Below are positions 1-10,294 of a stretch of 64,000 nucleotides of DNA, in pieces. Position numbers and translations under genes: made by a program. The first letter of the stretch is position 1. The number at the start of each line of letters is the position of its first letter. A model generated the notes under the pieces. That model ran no database searches, was not told the DNA's origin, and was given only the letters and a program-made list of their open reading frames with translations. The stretch lies in the NCBI GenBank assembly GCA_020631735.1, contig CM036201.1, positions 76,646,353 to 76,710,352 of the forward strand, written 5' to 3'. This DNA comes from Saccharum officinarum. Lineage: Eukaryota; Streptophyta; Magnoliopsida; Poales; Poaceae.

Positions 1-2660
1 GTCATTGGATAAGAGTTGATGAAGGAAGAGTGAAGACTTGCAGATCAACTTTATCTTTCTCCCTAGTCTCTCCAAATCTCGGGACGAGATTCCTGTTAAG
101 TGGGGTAGAATTGTCACACCCAAAATTTAGTATTTTGGGTTGGGCATGAAAAACACTAAATAAAATAAATAATTTTAATATTTGAATAAAACTTATCCGA
201 TAAATTAAGTTGCTGCTAATTTAAATATTGAAAATTATGGTTTTAAACTTTTCCATATTAATTTGATAATGTGGTGTTTGTGTGATGCTTGTCTTTGGTG
301 TTGGTGAGTGCTATTATTTTCAAAATACCATAGGACGACGTTTACTTCTCATCGGAAAACTTTTTGGTATTTTCTGGATTTAAAATTTTAATTTCCGTGA
401 GCTTAATCTTTTTCCTTGATCCCTTCATCAATCTTTTCATGAGCCCAAACCTATTTAGTTGAGTTACTCATATTTCCAAGAGTCTCCAGGATTTTTCTGG
501 TGATTTTTCTGAGCTCCAAGCTATTTTTCGCGGCTTAAAAGGTAATTCTAGATTTTCTGAAATTATTTTATTCGCGGAATTAAAATAATCCTGAAATTAA
601 GAAATTCCGAAAAGTTTACAAACCCTACAACTATATATATGCCGGCGTAGCCCTCGATGCCCTAGTTTCAGAAGTACAACCCTTATCGCGAGTCGCCGCT
701 CGTAGCTCCCTCCACTCCTCGCCGAAGTTCTTCATCTACAGCTTGCGTTCCGGCAAACTCTCCGACGAGCTTTTCCGACCAAACCGTCGCGTCCCGACGC
801 CAGCCACCACCACCAAGAGGCAGCACTCGTCGTTCTCTATACTGTGGTATATCCATTTGCGTGAATCCATCGCCGTTTCATCGAGTTCCCATCTCATCTT
901 GATTTTCTCCGGCGAGATTCCACCATAGCTGGTAGAAGATGATACTATTTACAGTTTTACCACTAAACTTGTTTTGATCATAAAATCTTCATTTTAACTC
1001 CGATTTGACCTGTTCAAGTTGCGTTAGATTCGTATTTGTGAGCTCTATATGTTAGTATAGTTGTACAGTAGGTTTGGTAATTTTTAATTTTTAAGTTTAT
1101 ATTAAAGTATTTATTTGTCTATAGGAAATCTTAGAAAAATCATAACTTTTACGTTTTAAATCTGAATTTCGTGATCTTTACATCTGTGTGATCGTAGTAA
1201 CATGTAGAAGAGTTTTACAAACTTTTTATACTATTTTGCTACTGTTGGTGTACTATTTTAATTATGTCTCTTTGTTTGCTTCATGTATGATTGTTCGGAT
1301 GATTGTGTGTTGATGCTTGATGATCGAGTATAGACGGTGAGTAGTTTCTTGACGATCAGGAGTATTATTTTGAGCCAGATCAGCAGTATCATCAGGAAAG
1401 CTTTGATTAAGACAAGTATAACATGGGACCACCCTTGTTACCTATTCACTAAAATTATCATACATATGCATGTGACTTCCTTGACAAGAGATTATAACTT
1501 AGTTATTGATATCTTGTTCTCTTATCACCTATGGGATGTGCATTTGGGTAGCTATTGCTAGTGCTTAATTATGAACAATGATCTTGTAATTTGACTAATG
1601 GATTAAGCAATCAACCATTAAGATGAATTTATTACTATTGAAAAGGGGGCTAGAGCAAGAGGTTATATTGTTGCTCTGGTTTTTCTCCGTAAGGACTTAC
1701 CTGTAAGTGATAACCAGGATTGACAGTACAGCTGTGAGGGCTATATGGCTCTGGCTCTAGTTGTTCAAGAGACCTTTTCTAGCTTGTTTGTGGTTACCTT
1801 AATTAGCGTAAGAAAGGCTGACACGTTGGGTGTAGGACAGCCTTTAGTCTATGAGTATAGCCAAGAAGGAATTGTACCATTTGAAAAGGGGTTCCTACAT
1901 CTGCCTGCTGAGTGAATCTAATGGCCCTAACTTGTTAGACGAACTTTTGAATGGCTTTATATGATTTTCGATGTTTTGGGGAGTCGTGAACCCATGCATT
2001 TGGAAGTCATGACTCATAGTGAAAGTGTACACCTCTGCGCAGAGTTAAAAACTGGTATACTAGCTGTGCTCACAGATACGAGCGGCCTTGGGGATTCTTA
2101 CAGAATAGCTGATCACCATTGTTATATCATGGTTAATTACTGTTTATTTATTATTATGCTCATGATTAATGCTATTTCATTATCCTTATTTCAATTGATC
2201 ATTGGTTCATTAATGGGAAGAATATTATCTTGATGCTACTCAATTACTAAGTAAATGATGAATAAAAGCTAAATGCAGTAAACCAGTGTCTAACCTTTTT
2301 GAGCCTCATGAACCCTGTGTTATACTTGTTGAGTTCGACATGGACTCACTCTTGCTATTTCCACCACACCCCAGTGTGTAGTAAGGTGTTGCTCAGAAGA
2401 AGGATAAATAGGCAGTGGAGTTTCCAGAAGTCTTTCAGAAGTGTTTGGCATACGGAGCCACCAGTCAGCCGTCCCTGAGAAGAATGGAGCCTGAAGTTTA
2501 GTCACCATTCCGCGATACTCTGATGTAAGTGTTAATATAGCTATGTATACGTTATATAATAACATTGTTTCTGATATTTTTTCATTCTGGCATATGTGTG
2601 GATTTTCTGGGCACATATATGATTAGCCTGGTTTTCTTGTTTAGAAAACCGGGCGTGACA
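1..2660 (+). mobile_element. Element A: 3' end of a chromovirus-type Ty3/gypsy retrotransposon
   Basis: Only the last 111 bases of the internal region and the complete 3' LTR lie in the window; the coding part is off the left edge. The internal end carries a 'ctcgggacgagat' motif followed by a purine-rich tract (94-111). The same layout precedes the 3' LTR of element E2 at about 27090-27122, whose integrase ends in a chromodomain, so A is placed in the same broad group (inference). It sits in the intron of WAK copy 1: the sequence right after it (from 2661) matches intron sequence of copy 2 from 56590. The left target-site copy is outside the window, so the TSD cannot be checked. Confidence 0.8.
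112..2660 (+). repeat. 3' LTR of element A (about 2.5 kb)
   Basis: The repeat begins TGTCACACCC and ends GGGCGTGACA, so it has the expected TG...CA ends. A TATA-like 'ctatatatat' lies at about 631-640, followed by a GC-richer leader with several short spurious ORFs. From about 940 on, the sequence resembles the R/U5 parts of the E2 and E1 LTRs ('ttttaactccgatttgac', 'cgtaaggactta', 'ttgttagacgaac'), while the upstream part differs. No gene is seen inside it. Confidence 0.85.
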
Positions 2661-5180
2661 AAAAAGTTTTGCAACAACTAAGCGAAGACTGATAAGCACA
2701 TGGGCTACAAGCATATATAACTCAAGCTGACACTGTAGCTATAGAAATCTATGAATATTGACGGAAACTATATAGCAATTCATGACTAAAGTGTGCCACA
2801 AATTCGAAATCTGATAGAGACTACGGAGTGTATGAACACACACCCATTGTGTTATAAAATAAATAGAGAGATCACCCATAGACAATTTATTTTGATTAGC
2901 TGTTGGTCCAAATTTTATATCTAAGACTTGTAATACTAATGTCTCTTAAAATCTGAGCATGTGTAGTAGCATATATCGATAGATTAGTATTAGAGAGAAA
3001 TAAGGAACTTAGCGAAAACACATTTAGGAGAGAAATATAACCTGTACAATTATTTTGAAGGTACGGATTTCCTTGGAAGCCATCAGAACACTTGCAGCGA
3101 TATCCATCACGTGCTTTCCCTCGCGTGACATTTTCACAGAAACTATTGTCACTAATGCACGCATACGTAGCATTATTTAGCCTAGCTTCCTGGCAACTTA
3201 AGTTTGCTGCAACCCATTTTATTATTATATCCTCCCGAGAGAAATCAAAATTATTATCCACAACCTCCGCGTCGAATCTGTCCTGGTGACCTTCATAGTG
3301 AGTGATGACTACCCTCTCCATATTGTTGGAGCTTGTGTCATTTAGCATGTTTGTAACCGTCAGAAGTCCATCATCAAGTGATAAATTGGTCACATGATAC
3401 TGTGCATACCCTTGATCAAGAATAGTGCCATTACTTGTACATTTGAGTTGTAGGTTATCATTTGCGAAGCAACCTTCTTCAATCCCAAAAGGGAATGGAA
3501 TGTTCATGTTTCCACATAATCTTGTACAGTTCTCTTTCGGCACCTTTGGATTGTAATCTGCTTCATTGCAAACAAAGTGAGGAGTTAGCTAGGATTAATC
3601 TAAGGAAACAACAGTAAGGCATTTTTGAGAGGAAAAAACTAGTAAGTTTATTTATTCCAATGGTAAAGGCATTTGGTATTTATGACAATAAATACTGCAA
3701 GTGCAGGGAGGATCAAAACATTATTTTAATCTTGTTGAATAAATAACACATTAATCCACTTGCATGTGTGGTAAATTCTGTGATTCGTGGGTGCTTTCAG
3801 ATTGGTAATAATATGAACTAACAATGCAATATTTAATATATAAAATGTCCATGTGCCACTTAAAGAAACTATGTCATGCGAAAAAGAAGCAGAAGCATGA
3901 ACCTACAGAATGTCTCAAATCGCTTAAACAACGACTATGTCATTGGGGGGAAAAGAAGCAGAGAGGCACGAACCTATGCAGCCATCTACAACATAGGGGT
4001 TGCCTTCCATTGAACGAGGGCACAAGCAATAGTAACCTCCTCGAGATAATAGACGATCGTAGCAGATGCTTTCGTTATTACAAGCATAGGTATCCTTATT
4101 CACTTGGGATTGGGCACTTTGGCAGCTTGGTTGGTCCGTGATTGCAATGTCAAGTTCCATATCTTGAACTTTGCTTGTATTCACCCAACTTGCGTAAAGA
4201 TCTCCTATAACGAAGTCATAATATGGAGAAAAGATGACCTTGATACTAGAGAGCGCCTCATGTAACGGTGCAATCGTACTATTGCGGCGGCCAAGTTTGA
4301 GAGTAAAGGCTTGCCAGCGCATTATTGTATATGAAATGATGTTGCAGCAGCCAAACCCTCCACAGGCAGCATAATCCGCGCTTGGCCTCACCATGATCTC
4401 TCTGTTGTCTGTGCAAATACTCATGCAAGAACCAATGAGATCTGTCGTATTATCACCAAACATGTAGGCATCGACACCACAACCAACAACATACAAACTG
4501 TTTGCGGAATTAATAATAACACCAGTAGGGGCCTCCCAGGACTGAGTGTAGGTGTCTGCACCTAAGCCCATGGTGATATTGTAGGCAACAGCAGAAGCCC
4601 AAACAGTATTGTTGCCGACATATATAGAAAACACCTGAGTTGAGCTGTTTCCCAGGAGGAGGAGCCTGGGGGAACCAGTTGTGTTGTCGCAGGTGAGCAC
4701 AAATCCTCACCGGAAACAGCCTGGCCCTATCCCAAAGGGGTACGAGATTTCGACATCCCCGCAGTGGGAGGGGCAGTGCCTCAGGGAGGCCTTGGTAGGG
4801 ATACCAAGGAGCCCATTCCCAGTGGCCGGCGGTGCTCGCGCCACAGCAGCTAAACACATGAGCACAGCACACGTGCGAACTAGTAGCACATCGTTGTGTA
4901 TCGGAGGTCTGTAAGGCTTGTGTTGTGTATGGAGATGGAGGTCTGTAAGGCTTGTTCATGAGGACAAGACAGTTTTAAGCTGAGACTGTAATGATAACTA
5001 GCTCTAGAAAAAAATAATAAAAATCTCGCTTTCTTTTGGGAAAGCAGTCCAGCTAGTGGAAGACCTGGACTTGGAATCTCAAAGGCAGTAGTCTCATCTG
5101 ATTTAATGGAAACAATGATGTGCTTTTCTCCTGTCTTTTTGATTTAATAGAAACAATGATGTGCTTTGCAATGTTAATGG
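2661..5180. repeat. Direct duplication, copy 1 (WAK ectodomain locus)
   Basis: This block aligns by eye over its whole length with 56590-59129 in the same orientation: coding exons, introns and about 290 bp of upstream DNA. The differences are scattered substitutions plus small indels, for example a 13-bp loss after the start codon here, a 4-bp gain in the other copy and a 6-bp length difference in exon 2. Both visible ends of the matching block coincide with retroelement edges: element A at 2660 and E6 at 59130. The original duplication was therefore larger than what can be seen. Confidence 0.85.
3042..4891 (-). pseudogene. Wall-associated receptor kinase ectodomain, copy 1 (broken)
   Basis: Exon 1 (about 4891-3974) encodes a signal peptide, a GUB_WAK-type galacturonan-binding domain (CPSHCGDVEISYPFGIGPGC) and an EGF-like segment ending CLCPRSMEGNPYVVDGC. 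Exon 2 (3557-3042) has a second CGN..IPFPFGIEEGC domain and another EGF-like repeat ending CKCSDGFQGNPYLQNNC. The joints have a GT donor at 3973, a CAG acceptor at 3558-3560 and a GT donor at 3041. In the WAK family such ectodomains bind cell-wall pectin and pass through the membrane to a kinase; no kinase follows here, because element A interrupts the next intron. Two lesions are seen. Compared with copy 2, 13 bp between AGCAC repeats are lost right after the ATG, giving ATG TGC TAC TAG. A TGA at 4707-4709 replaces a CAA codon. It cannot make a full receptor. Confidence 0.85.
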
Positions 5181-5840
5181 ACACAATAATGTGCTTTTCT
5201 CGTGTCTCCGTGTCCAAAAGTGGGAGAGAAGTCATGAATTATACAGTGTTAATTGGAAGTCTCCTTCACGTCAACTTTCACGAGAAACAACAATGATAAG
5301 TTTCTAAACAGGTTGCATATATGCTTTCCCTTTAATTAGGTCAGAAACCATGATGGAAATACTACAATGATTAGAGGCACCTAGGCAAAGTTTCCTTGAG
5401 GATACACATGCTTTTAGACAGAGGGTTACTAATTCGAGGTGTTTAATAGAGAGTTCATGTTTATTCGCACAAGACATGCTAGACAAGATAAGTCATACAA
5501 ATTCTCATAAATATCTTAGCTCGGTGTTGCTCTTGTGAAGCATTCTCTCTAGTTACCATAAAAAAAAGATGCCAGTAACTAAGATGTTTCGCAATCATCT
5601 ATCAATTTTTTAGTTAAAATAAATACATGTACTCAGAAAGCTATTTGCATCGTTGAGCCTACATGTATCGCAATCCTTACAAGTATAGCTAGCGGTAATA
5701 TGCTAATATCGGAACAATTTATAAACCATGATGATGAGAAGACTGGAACCACCGCCACCGGCCTTCAGCAAAACCTCACAAGTATCTCATGGCTCGCTCG
5801 TTCTTTTTTAGCAAAATAATTAGTGGTGCTTGACTAGTGT
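5181..5840. other. AT-rich spacer upstream of WAK copy 1
   Basis: This is probably the distal promoter and spacer of WAK copy 1. The region matching copy 2 stops at 5180 only because E6 interrupts copy 2 there. A short motif around 'caatgatgtgctttgcaatg' is repeated imperfectly three times between 5100 and 5200. No gene, hairpin or terminal repeat was recognised. Confidence 0.4.
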
Positions 5841-6300
5841 CAAGTCTTCTCACGAGTTACTCGTGAAGTCAGGCAAAAATTCGTATGAGATCAGACACCA
5901 GCGGCCTCCCGAAGAGTCGACATCAACAGTGACACCGCACGTTGCAAAGGTTTGCGAATGTCCAGGTGGAGTTTCGCACGCAGGAACCTCCCCGCCGCCA
6001 CATCATCCGACTCAAAATCCACCTCCATGAAGGTACCCACCACATCTCCAATCACCTGCAGCATCGATCTGGTCATGAGGCCAACCGGAAGGCGAGCCAC
6101 TCTAATCCATATCAAAGTCGGCCATCACTCCTTCGAAATCATCCGCGGACCATCATCCTATGCCCGCCGCTTTCCTGATGCCTGGTTGAAGGTGGACAGG
6201 AAACAATTGTCCCCCAACACCTTGCATTCAATCCCCCGCAATGCGCACCAAATCCACCCCACTGCCTGCTTCACTATCTCCGATCTGAACACCCCCTCAT
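5841..6300 (-). pseudogene. DUF4283-type domain fragment (plant retroelement-associated)
   Basis: The minus strand, read from about 6290 down, gives GVFRSEIVKQAVGWIWCALR, then ECKVLGDNCFLSTFNQASGK, then (after two in-frame stops) WIRVARLPVGLMTRSMLQVI, then a segment ending LHLDIRKPLQRAVSLL, then LISYEFLPDF. This order (conserved W, 'NxFL..F', 'WIRV..LP', 'GRFLR..LDI.KPL', 'YE.LPDF') is the DUF4283 layout. That domain is usually found with a CCHC knuckle in LINE ORF1-like and related plant mobile-element proteins. The knuckle should follow LPDF but is missing, and the stops make this a relic. Which element it came from cannot be told. Confidence 0.6.
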
Positions 6301-7155
6301 CTCTGACAACAATTTACCGAAGGCTTGTATCGGCGCTTCAGAAGAACGCCCCTCCGTATCACCGCCCAGTTTGATGCTTTTCCTCTCTCCCTCCGACAAA
6401 TCAGTTTCTCCATCAATCCTTCCATCCCCTTCATGGGTAACATCCAAGGTCGAGGATCTCGATCAGCAGAAGCTCCAGACTTTTAGTGGACTCAGAAGGC
6501 AAACGACTAGCAGAAACTAGGGTTTGGGAAAAATGGAAAATTATGTGGACGCACGGGACAGGGAAATGCCGATCGCACCAACTGATCACGGAAACGAGCT
6601 ATCAGGGCGCAAGGGAACCTAGGCAGGACTCTCCTAGGCCGAAGCACGCAAGAAGAGCAGGGGAGAAAGAGAGACGACGACGAACCGGACGTCACCACCG
6701 AGACCCACTCGAGTTGCCTAGGAAGGACCTAGACGCCAAACCCCTAACACCATATCATTCTTACACGCAAGCACAATTCAGAAGGCTGGAAAAATGGCTG
6801 CTACATAACAGTTTCAGTGGAAATTAGTTAACAAGTTTTGCAGAGCTAATAGGTGGGCTGTATCGATCCAGGCCCATTAGCAAGCCCACACAAGCTTGCA
6901 ATTGTTAAAAAAGAAAAAAAATACACGTCAGCAGGGCGCTGCTTGAGCTTTGACTACTTGTCTAACAATTCTCCAATGCTAACTGCAACAACAGAAGAAA
7001 GTAAATTTTGCCCCCTAAAGCCGTGGACCACAAGATTTGTATTGAGATTCATGCCCAGCAGGAGATAGATAGGGCACGAATCTCAGTGCGAATGTTGTGG
7101 TCTGTAACATGAGGGCATGCGCCCTTAAGGAAAAAAACTGCCTTTGCAACAACAG
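6301..7155. other. Spacer without a recognised gene
   Basis: The 6480-6830 part is GC-rich with short open frames on both strands, none resembling a known protein. It may be the 5' part of the DUF4283-type relic. From 6850 to 7150 the sequence is AT-richer and leads directly into the aminotransferase fragment. Confidence 0.4.
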
Positions 7156-7852
7156 CATCGTGTGCGCTAGCCCTAAGGCGCTGGAGGCCAGCAAGACGGC
7201 GAAGTCCGTGCGCGTGTTCTTTGACGGGAAGGACTACCTCAGGTTCTACGAGATGGGCACGTACTGGCCGTACACGCCCTCCATCCAGCTCCTGTACGGC
7301 CTCCGCACCGCGCTGGACCTCATCTTCGAGGAAGGGCTCGACAATGTCATCAAGAGGCACAACCGCCTTGGAACAGCCACGAGGTATATTTCCTTGCATG
7401 CCCACCAGGTGCTCGACTCATGGCCATGGATCAGATTGATTCATTGCATGAATATGAATTGCAGGTTCGCCGTGGAGGCATGGGGGCTCAAGAACTGCTG
7501 CCAGAAGGAGGAGTATTTCAGCGACACCGTCACGGCCGTCGTCGTGCCGCCCTACATCGACAGCGCGGCGGCCTCGGCCTCAACAAGGTCGCCGGGAAGG
7601 TCTTCAGGATCGGCCATCTCGGCAACCTCAACGAGGTACTTACGTTCCTAGCTGCACTGCATTTTGCACTGTTGGCAATTTATCAATTAATCACTGTAAC
7701 ATATCTTTTGCAGCTGCAACTGCTGGGATGCCTGAGCGGCGTGGAGATGGTGCTCAAGGACGTGGGGGTACCCGGTGAAGCTCGGCAGCGGCGTGGCGGC
7801 CGTGGTGGCGTACCTCTCGAATTCCACGCCGCTCATCCCGTCCAGGATCTGA
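7156..7852 (+). pseudogene. Serine:glyoxylate aminotransferase, C-terminal fragment
   Basis: Three exons with intact introns are readable: about 7156-7383 (SIVCASPKALEASKTAKSVR, then MGTYWPYTPSIQLLYGLRTA), 7465-7635 (FAVEAWGLKNCCQKEEYFSD ... LGNLNE) and 7714-7852 (LQLLGCLSGVEMVLKDVG ... STPLIPSRI). Introns 7384-7464 and 7636-7713 keep GT...AG. This matches the C-terminal half of plant peroxisomal serine:glyoxylate aminotransferase (photorespiration), including the final SRI peroxisomal signal. The N-terminal half with the PLP lysine is absent. Exon 2 has lost the segment after 'PPYIDSA' and is out of frame, and an extra G near 7767-7771 shifts exon 3. Retained introns mean this is a DNA-level copy, not a retroposed cDNA. 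Confidence 0.85.
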
Positions 7853-7895
7853 GAACAGGGCAAGGAACGACAGCACAAAGAAGGCCAGAGGCCGG

Positions 7896-7953
7896 CAAAC
7901 AAACGAACAAAGCGTGCCTGCAGACAAACAAACGAACAAAGCGTGCCTGCAGA
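7896..7953 (+). repeat. 29-bp perfect tandem duplication
   Basis: The unit starting 'caaacaaacgaacaaagc' occurs twice back to back (7896-7924 and 7925-7953), just after the stop codon of the aminotransferase fragment, in its former 3' UTR. Confidence 0.9.
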
Positions 7954-8044
7954 GCGGATGGCTGACTGCAGTAACGAACTATTGGCTATACTCTGCATGT
8001 CCAGTTAATTTCCACACTCAGTTGTTGCTATTGAGTATAATTTT

Positions 8045-8156
8045 ATGAATTACAGCTTTAATTAAACTTCAAATTAATCTCCATGTGTAGCCTTGCCCAG
8101 TTTAATTTGAAGTTATAGCTGTATTCATAGTACCAAAGCTGTATTCATAGTACCAA
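8045..8156. repeat. Inverted repeat arms plus 20-bp tandem duplication
   Basis: 'tatgaattacagct..aattaaacttcaaattaa' at about 8045-8076 is an imperfect reverse complement of about 8098-8133, forming a hairpin. The right arm overlaps a perfect 20-bp direct duplication (8117-8136 and 8137-8156). It could be a small hairpin MITE relic or 3' UTR structure; no clean TSD was seen. Confidence 0.55.
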
Positions 8157-8449
8157 ACCAATCAACTCTGCTTCTTGCCATCACGTAGTTTTTTCTTGAG
8201 TCTGAACTGAAATCAGGACATAGAACATGCCGTTCTTACAAACAACAAAAAGAATACTTTTACAGATCAGTATATTTGCTCGTATTAATTCTTTGCGTGA
8301 TCATAGAACAAGCTGCACTTACTACATGGATAAGTCTTACGAATACTCTGTAAATGTAAAAATGGTGGTAATGAATAGTACGAAACGCATCAAAATTTAG
8401 TATTGAACTGAAAACTCCAAGCAAGCACTGGCTGTTGTGCTGAAGAACT

Positions 8450-8665
8450 TCAGGCAGCTTTGGCGAGCTGTCCGAGCTCCCTGTCGACGGCGACCTTGAG
8501 GAAGCTGCCTTCCTTGACGATCATCTGCACGGGGAGGAAGTCCAGCCCGTTGGCCACTTCGAGCATCACCTCCTTCATCTCGGCGCGGAACTCCTGCCTG
8601 TCAACCTTGCCGCTGCCGTCCCTGTCGAACCACGCGAACAGGTTTCCCGGAACAGATTTTCCAGC
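8450..8665 (-). pseudogene. EF-hand calcium-binding protein, C-terminal fragment
   Basis: The minus strand encodes LFAWFDRDGSGKVDRQEFRA, then EMKEVMLEVANGLDFLPVQM, ending ELGQLAKAA and a stop at 8450-8452. The loop D-R-D-G-S-G-K-V-D-R-Q-E has canonical EF-hand ligands at positions 1, 3, 5, 9 and 12. It resembles the last exon of a plant EF-hand protein. There is no credible ATG: the open frame opens at a TTG next to intron-like sequence, so the first exons are missing. It points towards the aminotransferase fragment, as if pieces of two unrelated genes had been joined. Function beyond calcium binding is not inferred. Confidence 0.65.
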
Positions 8666-8963
8666 GCCTCTCAAGCCTCAAACTTGTAGCTCTGTGGTGT
8701 CTTCAGACAAAGAAAACAATACGTTTTTAAGCAAAAGAATTCCACATAAAAGTTTAGTAGCACGCATAACCAATTCTACACAAAAATTAATCCTAGCATT
8801 ATTTGTCATCCAAAAGAAGCAAATTGCCATCGATTTGGAAGAATGTGTTCCTCAGTGTCCACATATCTTTGCAACCGTGTTTAATGTCGTAGCGAGTTGT
8901 TCTACTTATGTTGATGTGTTGTTGTGCTTCGGAAGGACGTAAAGTTTCGTTTCTTTTGATAAT
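8666..8963. other. Spacer after the EF-hand fragment
   Basis: This may be intron sequence of the EF-hand gene on the minus strand. The plus-strand frame that crosses it is antisense to the EF-hand exon and not convincing. No terminal repeat was recognised. Confidence 0.35.
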
Positions 8964-9010
8964 ACGCTAGTACAAAAAAAGTCAATCATTATTGGTTTTA
9001 AGAGCTTATC

Positions 9011-9306
9011 CGTTAGAAGAGTCAAGGGCCTATTGGGTCTTAGCCCGTTAGGGTTAATTAGTCGCTTGCTTAGGGGTCAAGTAAGACCTCTTCTCTATAC
9101 AAGGAGAAGAGATGTATCAATCTAATAAGTAAGAGATTAGAAGAAAAAATCTTTCCTCTTGCCAGCCATGGGCGAAGCCCCGCGGCCGGGCCTCTTGCCT
9201 CTCTCTCGTATGAACAGTACCCGCACGTACTGTAGCGCATGGGTACTGTAGCTTCGCCGCCGCTCCCCTCGACTCTCCCCTCTCGATCCCAACAACCCAC
9301 ATAACA
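9011..9306 (+). repeat. 5' LTR of the 1.6-kb element
   Basis: It runs from (c)GTTAGAAGAGTC to CCCACATAACA. It contains a TATA-like 'ctctatacaagg' (about 9093-9104) and a repeated 'gtactgtagc' motif near 9228-9253. Confidence 0.9.
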
Positions 9307-9309
9307 ATC

Positions 9310-9321
9310 TGGTATCGGAGA
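9310..9321 (+). promoter_or_regulatory. Primer-binding site (initiator Met tRNA)
   Basis: TGGTATCGGAG starts 4 bases after the LTR end and has one mismatch to the usual TGGTATCAGAGC. Confidence 0.8.
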
Positions 9322-9839
9322 TGCCAGGTTACGATGAGCCGTTGCCGGTCACTTCCTCACCGATGACGCCAGATCAGTTGACCACGGCCATCACTGATCT
9401 CGTCCGTTCCGTCGCCGTCATCCAGTCCTACCTCGGCATACCGCCGCTGCAACCAGTCAGCTGGCCGCTACAGCAATCGGTCGTGGCCTCTCTGCCACCG
9501 GTTTTCCCCTACTGGATGCTAGGTTACGACACGACGTTGATGCCGGGCACGACGCTGGGCACGACGCTGCTACTATTCCAGAACGTGCAGCCAACGGTGC
9601 AGCCAACATTGCAGCAAATCGAGCAGGCGATGGACATCACGACGGAGCCGGCAGGGAAGATGCTTACCTGCAAGGTGTCTGCGGCGGTGCGGCTACAGGC
9701 TGCGGCGCGCGGCCTCCTAGCGCGCCGGCGGCTGCAGGAGATGCGCCAGCGTATGCACGAGGCGACCTTGGTGACGGTCGACCTCAGCTCAGCGAAGCGC
9801 GACCTCGCCCCGTGGGACGGCCACCAGCAACCGCGCTAA
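9321..9839 (+). CDS. Gag-like ORF with an IQ motif in the 1.6-kb element
   Basis: The 172-residue frame starts with an ATG right after the primer-binding site (MPGYDEPLPVTSS). Residues 1-60 are proline-, serine- and threonine-rich with a predicted helix (DQLTTAITDLVRSVAVIQSYL), the middle is low-complexity, and residues about 117-140 read AAVRLQAAARGLLARRRLQE, a good match to an IQ-type calmodulin-binding helix (hydrophobic-Q-x3-RG-x3-R). There is no CCHC knuckle and no enzymatic domain. The position suggests a diverged or degenerate gag; calmodulin binding has not been shown. The frame is intact despite the age of the element, which may be chance or recent insertion. Confidence 0.6.
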   Translation: MPGYDEPLPVTSSPMTPDQLTTAITDLVRSVAVIQSYLGIPPLQPVSWPLQQSVVASLPPVFPYWMLGYDTTLMPGTTLGTTLLLFQNVQPTVQPTLQQIEQAMDITTEPAGKMLTCKVSAAVRLQAAARGLLARRRLQEMRQRMHEATLVTVDLSSAKRDLAPWDGHQQPR

Positions 9840-10294
9840 CCCGCTGCTGTCTTTAGGCGCGAGCATGGTGTTTTTTCCATGCGCAATGACCTCCAACTCT
9901 GCGGCAGTGGCGGTAGGGGAGTCGCTCCCCTCCTTGTCACCGGTGGGGACGCACTGCCTAGCGCCACCGCATTTCGCCGCCGGCTGCCGCGAGGACGTCT
10001 CCGCTGGTCGCTATCGTGACTGATTCCAGGTGGCTATACCCGTGCACCCCTCTCGTTCCGGTGGGCTCCATGGGATCCAGGTGGCTATACACGTGCAGAT
10101 TCATCACACGGAGGGTGTCCGCCATATCTTTAGGAGTCAAAAATAAAGAGTCGTAGTCTATTTCAGGTCAATAAAATAAGCCGAGATGTAAAAGACTTGT
10201 TTTTAGGTGTTAGCTTTGTGTCTAGCGGAGTCATTGTTAGTGTCATCGTTAAGTTGCAGCTCGAGGACAAGCTGCATGTCCAGGTGAGGTGTAA
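9840..10294 (+). other. Noncoding 3' part of the 1.6-kb element
   Basis: This section is GC-rich up to about 10060 and then AT-rich, with no convincing frame. 'gtggctatac(a/c)cgtgca' occurs twice (about 10031 and 10081). The last 45 bases (ctcgaggacaagctgcatg ... ccaggtgaggtg) resemble the region before the polypurine tract in LTR elements, with the tract itself decayed. Confidence 0.55.

Noticed and set aside
5952..6374. 140-codon plus-strand frame
   Set aside because: It is antisense to the DUF4283-type relic, which reads convincingly on the minus strand.
7420..7965. 181-codon plus-strand frame across the aminotransferase exons
   Set aside because: It runs through an intron and mixes frames; the exon structure with GT-AG introns explains the region.
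8960..8970. CTAG followed by T as a possible Helitron 3' end
   Set aside because: No GC-rich hairpin lies just upstream and no matching TC start was found; the CACTA reading is slightly better but also weak.
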